From contig BCIJ01000045.1 in NCBI GenBank assembly GCA_001599935.1, positions 1 to 64,000 of the forward strand: a stretch of DNA of 64,000 nt. The letters run 5' to 3'. This document shows positions 21,696 to 32,214 of the stretch, in pieces; positions within the stretch are counted from its first letter, which is position 1; every line of letters begins with the position of its first letter. The notes beneath the pieces are model-generated. The model was not told the origin of the DNA and did not search any database. It saw only the letters and a list, made by a program, of their open reading frames with translations. The position numbers and the translations under genes are program-made. This DNA comes from Holtermannia corniformis (lineage: Eukaryota; Basidiomycota; Tremellomycetes; Holtermanniales).

Positions 21696-23369
21696 TCAAC
21701 CCCGTCCCCTCGCGTCCTCGAGCTGCCTCTCCCTCCGTCCAACGTTTGCAAAGATCTCCAATGCGACCAACTGGGCCCGGTACCCGTCCAAGAGGCGTTC
21801 AACCCAGCCATCGCGCGGAAACGGCTTGTTCCACTGGTTGTGCAGATGCACCGACCAGACCTGCCCAACGCGCTCTTCCAGTCGCTGTTGGCCTCGATTG
21901 TGCCATGGCTCGTTGGCCCAGAACGGTGGATCGGGCTTGAAAGGGTCTGGGAAGCGAATGTCGGAGCGACAGTTGCGTGGATCGGCAAAGCACCAGGGGA
22001 GGACGGCGAACGGTGTGACGTGCGCTTTGAGCAGGCTGCGGTGCAGTTTGGCGTATAGAAGAGCACCCCAGGTGAACGTGTTGGGTTGAGGACGGGGCGA
22101 GGACGCCATGAGGTGGAAGGCTTCGCAGAGATATGGCGAGTGCTGGCGAAAGTGCATCAAGGCACCGTTGAGCGACAGGTAGGGTTTGTCTGTGTCGTCA
22201 GCCAGGCTGGAATGAGCGGCCGACGTACCATAGCAATCCCACTGGGTGACAAACTCGTGCTCGGTCAAAGGATGCAAGTCGCGCGTGAGGATATGGTCCA
22301 TGTCGAGCCAAACGCCGCCATACGTCCAGAGGACGAGCAGGCGGACAGCGTCACCGTCGACCCAAGCTTTCTTATCCATGACGCCTTTGTCAATCAGACC
22401 GCTGCCTTCAAGTGCTGTGCCGACAGCAAGGGCTTTCATGTCGACCGAGCGGACCTCGACGTACTCTGGCCATGTCTCGAGGAAGCGCGCGACGTGAGGG
22501 TTGGAAGTCAGCGTCTCTGCGCCGTTTGTCCAGAGGACCAAGCGCGAGTGCGATAGCGGTTGGGTCGCAAGGAAAGACGTGATTGTAGCTGCCTGCCGCG
22601 TGTCGAACGGTAACAAGTCTGCTCGCCAGTACGTGTGGTACACGAGCGGCTCGAGAGGCGCATGCGGGGCAGACTGGATCGAGGCGGAGAAATCGTAGCA
22701 CGACATGCCGCGCCGGAGGGACACGCCGGGCGAGAGCGAATGGTACTTTGGACTCGTGTGCAGCGTCATGTTGTATCTGGGCGAGATGCGGTGCGGCGCA
22801 AAGCAGCCTGAAAGCTCGGGCACGGTATCGATCTCGCGCCGGATCCAAGGCTTGGAATAGAGTGAGAGCTCGACTTGGAGTTGATATCTGCGCACAAAGT
22901 GGATGACGCAGACGAAGAGCGCGGCGAGGAGCAGCCACGGTAGCAGGGCCCAACAGCAGCCGCGTTTGCCGCGACGGCGCCAAGAGCTGCCGCGGTAGTA
23001 TGGCAGGTAGGTATTGAACGAGCCCGCTCGCCGTCGACGAGCTCCCTTTTCGTGAAACTCGTCGTCGGAATCAGGGCGCTCGGCACGCTGCTTGCCTGTT
23101 TGGAGCCAGCTACGGACACGATCCGGAACGTGGCGCCAGAGACCAGACGGTCCCGGGAACTCGTACGTTGGAGAGTTGACGTACGCGCCGAGCTTTGGCT
23201 CCATGTCGTGAAACGCTGGATAGTCACCCGGTTCGTACAGCGGCGGGCCAGTGGATTGGGATGAAGATGGCGATTCGAGTACGGCAGGGGTGTTGGACCC
23301 ACCGGGACGGTGAGGGGGACGGCGCTGAGCCACGGGGTGTGATACGGCTGAAGAACCGATACTGCTCAT
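21696..23369 (-). CDS. GT32-type glycosyltransferase (DXD sugar-binding), type II membrane protein
   Basis: A Golgi-type transferase that probably adds hexose to glycoproteins or glycolipids. The first ATG in the long open frame is at 23369 (MSSIGSSAVSHPVAQ). A disordered cytosolic region is followed by a single membrane anchor, CCWALLPWLLLAALFVCVIH, after a Lys/Arg-rich stop-transfer. The lumenal part has PLVYHTYWRAD, SRLVLWTNG, and the family core DAVRLLVLWTYGGVWLDMD with the catalytic DXD (DMD). It continues with NGALMHFRQHSPYL and VWSVHLHNQWNKPF. The body is a single exon. The frame is open upstream to 23423, where a good acceptor (CTGACCTTTAG) would join it in phase to the ketopantoate-reductase-like frame upstream, so the N-terminus is uncertain. 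Confidence 0.82.
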   Translation of the reverse strand: MSSIGSSAVSHPVAQRRPPHRPGGSNTPAVLESPSSSQSTGPPLYEPGDYPAFHDMEPKLGAYVNSPTYEFPGPSGLWRHVPDRVRSWLQTGKQRAERPDSDDEFHEKGARRRRAGSFNTYLPYYRGSSWRRRGKRGCCWALLPWLLLAALFVCVIHFVRRYQLQVELSLYSKPWIRREIDTVPELSGCFAPHRISPRYNMTLHTSPKYHSLSPGVSLRRGMSCYDFSASIQSAPHAPLEPLVYHTYWRADLLPFDTRQAATITSFLATQPLSHSRLVLWTNGAETLTSNPHVARFLETWPEYVEVRSVDMKALAVGTALEGSGLIDKGVMDKKAWVDGDAVRLLVLWTYGGVWLDMDHILTRDLHPLTEHEFVTQWDCYGTSAAHSSLADDTDKPYLSLNGALMHFRQHSPYLCEAFHLMASSPRPQPNTFTWGALLYAKLHRSLLKAHVTPFAVLPWCFADPRNCRSDIRFPDPFKPDPPFWANEPWHNRGQQRLEERVGQVWSVHLHNQWNKPFPRDGWVERLLDGYRAQLVALEIFANVGRRERQLEDARGRG

Positions 23370-23460
23370 GCTGATGCTTGAGGGGAGATTCGTGTCGACA
23401 TATGGGCGATGGCCCGTCGAGTCCCTAAAGGTCAGCGCGGGACCTGGTAGACGTCGCAAC

Positions 23461-24353
23461 CTACCAAGGCGCTTCCTCCCAGGCTGAATTGCTGCCCTCG
23501 TCGATCGAGACCTCGACTCCGCCTGCTCTCAGCAAGGCAGCAAAGTCATTGACTGAAGCTGCTGACGAGAGCCCAGGTCGGTCGCTGCTCGACGCCAGGG
23601 CCAGCGACAGCCGCGGCGAGCCCGAGCATTCAACAGTGTAAGCGCTTGGAGAGGTATTCAGCCTGGCCGAGACTGAAGTGCGAGCTAGGAGTGTAGTAGC
23701 CGGATACGAGCTGCAGAGTCAGCAAGCGATACGATGGAGATACGCAACGCACTTTGGCTCCCCGTGGTGACCATCGTGGACTGAGTCGACGTCAGCATCC
23801 GCCGATACCGACTTTGACACGTACACAGCACCAGTGTCGCTGCGGGAGTTCCACTCGTACCCTGGGATGGCGCCAACAAAGCACCAGCACTTTTTGCGGA
23901 AACGGTGCTGCTAGGTCAGCACATTGATCGACAAGCCGAGGACGTACTCTGCCAGGACGTATGCGTATGCACGGCCAGCGGCAGCGTCTCCCGCTTCGAC
24001 GACTGCAGGGGTTCTTGTCAGCTCCTTTTCACAGACTGCAGCTCACTCACTGCGATGGGGCGTCCATCGTACCGCTTGGTCGTTGCCGTGTAGTATGAGA
24101 TCGAGGCCATCTGCGATGGTCAGTCACAGCACGATCAAGACACCGGCGCACCCCTCGCCGATTCTGCAGCCTGGCCCGGCTCGAGAATGAGCGTCAGTCG
24201 AGCTGTGCCAGAGCTCTCGAGATGATACGCATACACGACCGCCGTCGCTGCCGCCCAGTCAGCTGTCTGACGGTCGCCGCCGCAAATCTCACCGCAAGAG
24301 CCGAGGACGGCGACGTCTATCCTGGCGTCCTGAGCTGATGACTGCGAGGCCAT
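23461..24353 (-). CDS. Ketopantoate reductase (PanE/ApbA)-like protein lacking the C-terminal domain
   Basis: PanE enzymes reduce 2-dehydropantoate with NADPH. From ATG 24353 a frame can be carried through six short introns in consistent phase: IDVAVLGSCATAVVYAYHLE, SGTARLTLILEPGQAAESA, RWTPHRIVEAGDAAAGRAYA, then LVLFHDGHHGEPNSY, GSPRLSLALASS and NDFAALLRAGGVEVSIDEG, ending NSAWEEAPW. These segments follow the order of the NADP-binding half of fungal PanE-like reductases. The dinucleotide loop reads GSCATA instead of GxGxxG. The helical C-terminal domain that should follow RWEK..W is missing: the frame hits TAG at 23463-23461 or is spliced into the GT32 gene. It may be a decaying gene or a fusion partner. 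Confidence 0.5.
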
Positions 24354-24688
24354 AGCTATAGTGCGAGATGGTACACTGTTGTCCAGAGTGAACGGTCGTT
24401 GTAGAACGCCAGTTTGTGAGACGGCGGTCGGTCGTGTCCAGCGAGCTCGTGCGCACTCGATCCACCGCCGTGTCATCATCCATCCCATCATCAACGGCCC
24501 TCTCGATACGCCTGGCAAGCGGAAAAGCAGCATACCAGTGTCCAACGCATCCCACGTAGACGTCGGGTGCGAGACGGCAGCCGGGTCCGTCAGTGCATCA
24601 ACAGCAACAATAGCTCACGTCCCACCCCGTTGCATCCAGTGTTTGCAGCACAAGTGCATAGGATCATCACACGACAGAGGCCGAGACC
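24354..24688. promoter_or_regulatory. Divergent promoter region, PanE-like / ChAPs gene
   Basis: These 335 bp lie between outward-facing start codons. No TATA box or other element stands out. Confidence 0.5.
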
Positions 24689-27661
24689 ATGTCAGAGCTG
24701 TTCAAGGATGTGCCCGAGTTTGTCGAGGTCGGTGCGCTCGCCGGCGGTGGATGCAGCTGATGGCGGTGCAGCTCGATCTCGGAGAGTCGGTCGCAGCGAG
24801 GACAGAGACGCTGTGTGGGTAGCTTGCCAGCGTGTGTGAAGGCTGCTCATCGACGCAGCTACTTTCCGAGAGCTGGGTCCTCCCGACCTCTGCCATGTCA
24901 TCAAGTCGTCGGGGTCCAAGTCGGCGCAGAAAGACGTGAGTCGCTCGCATACGGGCGGGGCAGCTGACATTTCACAGATGGGCTCGTATCACTACTGGTA
25001 TGTTGCATCCATTCAGCTGCTCATCCGCTCACACCGACAGTTCCGGCGTCGAGGCATCCTCGTCGGCATCCCTCGCAGCGTACCTCAACTCGCTCACGTT
25101 TGCGCTCGAAGACTCTTCAGCATGGTTCGGCAAGGGTGCAGGCTGGAAAGTACGATCAGGGACGTATTGGTACGTGTCCAGCTCTGTCGTTCCTCCTGAC
25201 CCGTCCAGCTGCTTCAATGCGTTCTCCCGAGTCGACATGCGCGTCGAGGCCAAGATCCCTGGAGGCGTAGACGCGTATATTGTAGATCTGCGAGGTGACA
25301 GGTAGGTCTTGCGTCGGATTGACCGCTGCAGCTCACGCTCGTAGACACGAGGCCACGCCGGCGCTGTGGCAAGAAACGTACATGTCGGCGTTGCTGCGAG
25401 CGATCCGGTATGCGGACGATGCGAGCTACCGGCTCGCAGGCTACCGCAAGCTTGACCCGATCACGACGCCTGAAGCCGAGATCCGGTTTCTCAAGGCGGC
25501 CGAAGCGCTCTTCTTCAAGGGTACGTCGGTGCTGTTTGTCGAGCCCACACTGACACCTCCAGGGTGGCAGCTTGGGTCCGACCCCGAGATCCAAGTCGCG
25601 ACGGTGGTTTCGAACCATCTGACAGCCGGCGTGATAAAGTACTTTGCCGATTCGTTCCGGCTCGACAAGGCGGCCAACCTGTTTGAAAAGCTGTATGCCA
25701 AGGATGGCGAGGTGGCCGCGCTGCTTGCCCGCAGCTATATCGGGATGAGTACGTCGAGCGCTGGGCGACGGCTTGGCTGACTGGGCAGACGAGGAAGTCA
25801 AGGCGGTTCAGATCATGCACTCGGCGCTCGAGGCGAACCCACAATCGTACCCGACGCTGCACGCCCAGTGCGACCTGCTGCTGTCAAAAGGCAAGACCGA
25901 CTGGGCTTTGCAGGTCGCGCAGCAGGCCGTCAACTCGGCCCCGAGCGAGTTTGTGACGTGGGCAAAGCTGACGGAAACGTACATCGAGCTGGGGCAATAC
26001 GACTCGGTGGGTAGGATCGGTCACGCAGGCCGGGGCTGATGTCCAAAGGCCATGTTGACGCTCAACTCGTGTCCAATGTTTACATTCAACGAGCGCGACC
26101 TGCATCGGATGCCGACCCCGGCCAAGACGCATCTGCCGATCAAAAAGTTTATTGCCGATTCCAACATTCTCGACGAGGACTCGACGCGGGACAACGAGGT
26201 GGGTGTTTGGAGAGTGTTTGCTTGGGCTGACGCCTCTAGGCCGACGTTGCGCTGCTGCGGCTCCCTGCGCCCGGCCTGCGCGGGACGTTTGCAAAAGCAT
26301 ACACGCTCCTGACCAAGCTCGTGTCGCAGATTGGATGGGACGAGCTGCTCAAGACGCGATCGCAAGTGTTTGTCATGGAGGAAGAGTACCGAGCGCACAA
26401 GTCGCGAGCGTCGGTCGACGCGTCGACGCTCGTCGCCAACGGGTCCAAGCACGCTGAAGCCGACGCCGACGACGACGCCTCGACTCGTGCAGTGCACTCT
26501 CCGGCGCTGAACGGACAAGGGACGGATACACCGGGGTCGACCGACGAGCCGGTCAAGACGACGGCCGACGAGCTCTCTGTCCCGCAAACGCCACACGACA
26601 TTCCCACGATCCGGATCTCGAGCGAGTCGGACCGCGAGCGCGAGCATGTGATTGCGCACAGCGAGCTCGAGACGACGCTCCAGAACGAGGTAGTGGAGGA
26701 GATTCCCGAGGACGAGGATGCCGAGTCGGACGATGGACCGGTCGCGGCGCCGCCACTGGAGAAACCGCAGACTACGCACCCGCCGCGCGTGGATAGCGCT
26801 GACGAGGATGAAGACGATCAGGCGTTTACGTTTTCAAACAAGCGGCTGTGCGAGCGGTGGTTGGGTGAGTTTGCGGTGGGTGCTGGGCTGAGCTGATCTG
26901 GATGCAGATAACCTGTTTCTGTGAGTGACCGTGGTGTTGAGTGGTGTGGCTTATGCCTGTCTCAGGGTGCTGTACGAGGTGGGTGCTATCATGTGCACGG
27001 ACGAGGCTGAGGGTTGTAGGACCTGCGCGTGTACACGATCTGGCGGGCCGAGATCTCGCACTTTAAAACGCAACACATGTCGTACCGCAAGACGGGGACC
27101 GAGGTCGGTTCTCGTGCTCGCCATGTCGCTACTAACGGCGCACAGTGGGAGATCCTGGGCGAGCTCGCGCAACGGCTGCACCACAAGGAGGAAGCCAAAG
27201 ACGCGTTCCAGCGCTGTTTGGATGCGAAGTTTAGTGCAAAGGCGCTGCTCAAGCTGCTCGAGACGTATGCGGACGAAGGGGACCTGCAGCGGACTCTGAC
27301 GACGGCGATCCGGCTCACGACGTATCACCACCGGTGGGTGGCAGTGGTACTGGCTTGAACGGCTGCTGAGCGTTCTAGGTGGTACATGGACGCCTCGTAC
27401 CCGTCCATGATCGCGCACTACCTGTACAAGCTCGGGCTCGTGCACGGCCACGCCAAGATCCAATACACGCTCCTGAGCATGGTCAGTCGCTTTGGTGCTT
27501 GGACCCTCGCGCAGCAAGCTGAGCCGTGCAGAACCTGCCCGATGGCATCTTTGAGATCATGCAGGGCTATCTCAAGTATGGCGCTACGTTCCATGTGAGT
27601 GTTGGGAGTGAACGAGCTGCTGGCTGACGGGGATGTCTAGGTCGAGGGCTCCGAGTTTTGA
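24689..27661 (+). CDS. ChAPs-family exomer subunit (Chs5p-Arf1p-binding protein, BCH1/CHS6-like)
   Basis: Cargo adaptor that works with Chs5 and Arf1 at the trans-Golgi to export membrane proteins such as chitin synthase to the cell surface. The start MSELFKDVPEFVE is followed by small exons: LDLGESVAARTETLS, TFRELGPPDLCHVIKSSGS, SGVEASSSASLAAYLNSLTF, CFNAFSRVDMRVEAKIPGG and LWQETYMSALLRAIRYADD. TPR-like repeats follow (DSFRLDKAANLFEKLYAKD, MHSALEANPQSYPTLHAQC, PSEFVTWAKLTETYIELGQ). After a long acidic linker come RLCERWLDNLFLVLYEDLRV, WEILGELAQRLHHKEEAK, HRWYMDASYPSMIAHYLYKL and NLPDGIFEIMQGYLKYGAT. The end is VEGSEF, TGA. The domain order is that of ChAPs (PF09295 as I recall it). At least twelve introns interrupt it. 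Confidence 0.9.
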
Positions 27662-28167
27662 CATGGGATGGCAGAGGATGCGTTGTGGGATATTCTTGCG
27701 ACCTTGTGCTTTATCTCGTCCTGTCAGCGGCAGGACCTATGCATGCTGTCGAGACCATGATGAAGATACTGTCGATCATGGTACGATCGCTCCGAGCCAA
27801 GCCACGACAGGCAGTGTGCCTAGTCTGGCCATTGTCAGATGACTGTCGACATCTCGGATGGGGATGGATGGATGCAGGATAGCATGAGCACTGTGTAGGC
27901 CGAGAACGCAGCGTTCTCGACAAGCTATAGGCTCCAAGACGTCGACGGCGGACGGTACGTGCTCAAGCTCACCAACCATCCTGCTAGCGTCCCGGTCAGA
28001 CGATCCCCTGCTGGCTTTCCTTTGGCGTCCTTGTCACCCTCAACTCTGGCGCTGGCGGGATCCACGACCGCTGCTCAGTGTGCAGATCACAACACCGTGT
28101 TCGCTTCTGATTGCATCTCACACTCGTTTACTGCTGTTCCCACTGCCGGCTCACTACTCTACTACCA
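27662..28167. other. Intergenic region, 506 bp
   Basis: It lies between two plus-strand genes and would hold the ChAPs terminator and the promoter of the next gene. No recognisable gene or repeat was seen. Confidence 0.5.
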
Positions 28168-29426
28168 ATGTCGCTCTCGGCGTCGTCGTGCGAATCATCG
28201 CTGTGCGCAACACCCCAGCTGCCAACACTGTCGATTCAAGACGCAGACGAGCACTTTGCCCGCCCCGGCGGCTCTCTGCGCGCCGTCTCGTTCAACAAGA
28301 CGTGCACCATCATCCCACCGGCAGCCCAAGACAAAGTCCGACACAAGCTGTCAGTCGCCGATCCGTCTCGACCGTGCACGACTGACGGTCCCGTACAGAT
28401 CCCTTCCGTCTCTCCACCGTTCCCCGACATCGCCAACCTCACCGAGCGCAGCGCTCAAAACACTGTTCACGGGCAAACCGAAACGTCGAGCGTCGGATAC
28501 TGGTCCTACGACGTTGAAACCGTGTCTTGTCGGTTCAGCTGCGACAGTGCAGACGCACTGTCCGAGGCCGAGACCGCCTCGGCGCGCGTCGACCTCGGGA
28601 GCCGTCGTCGCTGTCCAGACGGAGCCGCTGAATGCGTGCTGCGGCGCGTGTTTACCGACCTGGGAGCGCGCTCAGGCTCTGGCTCTGGCTACGCCAGACC
28701 CGTTTTCGTTCGGGGCGAAACAGCGCTTGCACAGTGCGTCGTCGACCTGTTCGACACTAGCAAACAGCGTGAAAAACGTCGACGAGGTTGCTGCGAAAGC
28801 CGTGGTACCACCCTCGCCGTCACTGTCACCGGTGACACCGCCAGTACGGACCTGCCGGCCGTGCCCGCTCAGTCGATCAGCGGGCGCCAACGCGCGCACG
28901 CCCGAGCGGCACGACGCCGTGCCGGAAGATCGGGTCGGTGAAGAAGCCAACAAGGCTTGCAAGGGCATCTGGTCAGTCGCTCTGTGCACTCTGCCGTCGT
29001 CTCGCTCACGTACGTAGGATCACCTCGCGGCCAGGCAGTGCCAGTGCCTCGCCTTCGCCCTCGCGCACCTCTTCCGCTAGCAACCTCGCCTCGTTGGCCC
29101 AAGCTACTCCCCCACCATCCACACGCCCAACGCTCGTGATCCGCACGAGTTCCACCACGTCGTTCGAGGATCGCCAATATCAGAGCTGCGTCGCGACGCA
29201 CTCTGACCGCATCCTCCGATCGAGCACACCACCCAGTGCCGGTCCCCGCTTGCTCGACATGGACAGGGCGAGCCCCAGTCCACCGGCTAGTATCAAGGAT
29301 GCGCTACGGGCCGAGATTGCGACGGTAACAGTCGTCAAGCCTGTACCCGTCCGACCGAGCCAGAGCTCTCCTCGATCCAAAAAGGCTGGCTGGCTTGGCT
29401 TTGGCGGTGTCAAGATTGGCGTCTGA
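28168..29426 (+). CDS. Disordered Ser/Pro/Arg-rich protein of unknown function
   Basis: The start MSLSASSCESSLCATPQLP leads into an ordered-looking segment (FARPGGSLRAVSFNKTCTII). A first intron (near 28351-28398) and a second (28971-29016, donor GTCAGTC, acceptor GTACGTAG) keep frame. Exon 2 contains KTLFTGKPKRRASDTGP and an unusual Cys-rich spot, NACCGACLPTWERAQ. The final exon ends SKKAGWLGFGGVKIGV. The composition (Ser, Pro, Arg, Thr) suggests a disordered scaffold or regulatory protein with many possible phosphosites. I recognise no family. High G/C at third positions supports that it is real. Confidence 0.65.
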
Positions 29427-29604
29427 GCGAGTGGACACTGCATAGTTGTATTTCTATCGACTCACCAGGTGCTCGATGCATCCTAATCGCATTACGATCA
29501 AAATACTAATCAACTTTAAAATAATCGTAATCGATTAGGAAATCGTGAGAGCTGAGATTTCTTGATGCTGGCTGCGATCATCAATCTCTGGTTCAACGAC
29601 GACA

Positions 29605-32185
29605 ATGTCAACGTTGACAGCGTTCCAGGACGGCGCAGACTTCATCTCGTTTGGTTTCGACACTGAACCGGCCAAAGCTTCGTCTTCATCTTCGTCCTCG
29701 TCCGCGTCCGAAGCCAGCGACGACGCTCGCAAAGACTTTGCTCGAGGCAAGAAGCGTTCGATCCGAGATCGCCAACAGGAAGCGTACCGGAATCGTAAAG
29801 ATGAGCGCGCGGCCGCGAGCCGGACGGTACCGTGGGCGGACGAGGTCGATTGGCAGGCGTGTCGAACGCCAGCCGACATGTGAGGCCGTGTCGCTCTGCA
29901 GTCGTGCACGCTGACGGCCATCTCATCAGGCTCAACCGCGAAATCACGGCGTTTTACGATTACATGCGCCCGAGGCCGCATGAACACGCCGTCAGAGGGT
30001 ACATTATCGACCTGATCACGCGCGCCGTCAAGAACCAGTGGCCAGACGCAGACGTGCTCCCGTTTGGGAGCTGGCAGACCCAGCTCTATCTCCCAAGAGG
30101 GTGCGCCACGTCGTGAGCCAGCCAAGAGCGCTGACGGACCGGCAGCGATATCGACCTCGTCGTCAGATCGGCACAGATTGAACGCCAGCCGAAACTGCAG
30201 GTGCTCTATGCGCTCGCGGCAGCGCTCCGGAAAGCAAACTTGGCCGAGAATGTTCAGATTATCGGCAAGGCAAAGGTCCCGATCGTCAAGTTTGTCTCGT
30301 CGTTTGGTGCGTCGGTTGCAGCTGGTTAGCGCTGGGTGGTCGTGATGGCGGCCTTGGACCTCGACGTTTCGAGCAGGCCTCACGCTCAATGACTGTCGAT
30401 GCCGACGTATACTTGCCATCGCGATCCTTGACACACGCGCCCGCTCACACTCCTAGGCCGCTTCAACGTCGACATTTCAATCAACCAGATCAACGGCGTC
30501 TCAGCCGGTCGGATCGTCAATTCGTACATCGAGACAATGCCGGCGTTGCGCCCACTCGTACTCGTCATCAAGGCCTTTTTGTCCCAACGAAGTATGAACG
30601 AGGTCTATTCGGGCGGGCTCGGAAGCTACAGCGTCATCTGTATGGTCATCAGCTTTCTCCAGGTCAGTCTCGGTTCGCGCCCGGGCCCAACGCTGACGAC
30701 GCCAGCTCCACCCCAAACTCCGCCGCGGCGAAATCGACCCGCTCAACAACCTCGGCGTCCTCCTCGTCGAGTTCTTCGAGCTCTACGGCCGCAACTTCAA
30801 CTATGTCGATGTCGGGATCAGTATCCGCCGCGGCGGCAGCTACTTTAGTAAACGCGACCGAGGCTGGGCGCATCAGACGCAGAGCTTTTTGCTCAGCGTC
30901 GAGGACCCACAGGATGAGGGTGACGTCTTGTGGCTGCATGCGTCGCTTGTGGCTGACGATCGCAGACAATGACATTTCCCGCTCGTCCCACGGCATCATG
31001 CGTGTCAAGCAGACGCTCGGCGGCGCGTTCGAGCTCTTGACGTCGCAACTGTTCCTCCGCGCCGAACACCTCGCACTCGACCGTCTCGGTCGTTATCGTG
31101 GCCAACCCGACCCAGAAAGCATGAGTATCCTCAGCAGCGTCATGGGTGTCCCCGCCGAGGTCCGTCTCAGCTCTCTTGTCCATCGCTGACGTGCCCAGAC
31201 GATCTCGCACCGCAAGCTCATCAAGACGCTGTACGAGAACGGGACGTTGCAGAACATGCTCGGGATCCCGCTCGAGCCGATCGGCGGCCTCACTCACAGC
31301 CCGCTCCCGACGGCGCCAAAGCCAAAGCCGTCCAACCCCCGCCACTCGCGCTTCTCACCTACACCCGAACCCGTACTTGGCCGCAACGCTCTCACAGCTA
31401 TACACGTCGACGACGACGAGTCGGACGCTGGCTCTGATTGGACCGTATCCTCTAGTGAGATTGCGGCCAAGCCCAAGCCGAAAAAGGCGAGACAGTCTGA
31501 AACGGACGCCAAAGCCGAACGCAAGGAACGCAAGCGCGCAGCACGCGTCACTCGCAAGGCGCAGCGACGAGCTGAAAAGGCTGCCAAAGCGGCAGCGCCT
31601 CCCGATAATGTCGAGGACGGCGAGATTGTCGAAGCCTTTACACGGATCGAAGACGCGAGCGAGCCGGATTCACTCGAGGAGCAGGGCTTTCGTGAACTGG
31701 TAGAGCACGCCGATGGAGACGATTCGCGGTATGCCCTGCGCGCCGGACGTAGGCGTAGGCGATCCAAGCCGAACCCACCTGCCGCGATCGTGATCGAGGA
31801 TGACGGCGGCGCATCGTCCGATTCTTCGGTGCTTGCGCCCGCATCGACGTCCGCTCGAGCGTCACCAGCACCAACGAGTGCGCTGGGCAAAAAGCAGCAA
31901 AAGGCTCAACGCAAGCTTGAAGAACAAGCCAAAGCCAAAGTGGCGCGCAAGACGTCGGTCGCGCGAAGCCAACGCAGCGGCACGGTCGAATCGTATCACG
32001 AGGACGACACTGGGACACCGTTGCGCCGCGCTGCTGCCGAGCCGATCAAGATCAAGGGCGCGGCAAAGAAGGCGCGGGACGCCGTCCGCAGCAAGCGCGA
32101 CTTTTGGGCGGCCAAGACGGCCATGGGTGGCGTTGCAGAGGAGGCAGACGACTTTGAAGATGGCGTCGACTTCATCTCGTTATGA
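29605..32185 (+). CDS. Non-canonical poly(A) polymerase, TRF4/PAPD5 (Cid14) type
   Basis: Nucleotidyltransferase of TRAMP-like complexes that adds short A tails to aberrant nuclear RNAs. The N-terminus is Ser-rich and acidic. The catalytic domain begins LNREITAFYDYMRPRPHEH, with VLPFGSWQTQLYLPRG joined across an intron to DIDLVVRSAQIERQPK. The two metal-binding Asp (DID) are therefore present, and GKAKVPIVKFVSSF follows. The central/PAP-associated domain reads RFNVDISINQINGVSAGRIV, MPALRPLVLVIKAFLSQR, NEVYSGGLGSYSVICMVIS, NNLGVLLVEFFELYGRNFN and SYFSKRDRGW. The C-terminal tail is Lys/Arg/Glu-rich and disordered. In GSWQTQL the residue after Thr is Gln where Gly is usual. The stop lies 29 bp from the convergent prenylcysteine oxidase stop. 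Confidence 0.92.
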
Positions 32186-32214
32186 ATCTCGTCATGTACA
32201 ATCAACGCTGCTCA

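Noticed and set aside
26021..26779. 252-codon minus-strand ORF
   Set aside because: It is antisense to the ChAPs coding exons, is Arg/Leu/Val-rich and has no domain.
30893..31345. Minus-strand ORF antisense to the TRF4-like gene
   Set aside because: It overlaps well-supported polymerase exons and has no recognisable content.
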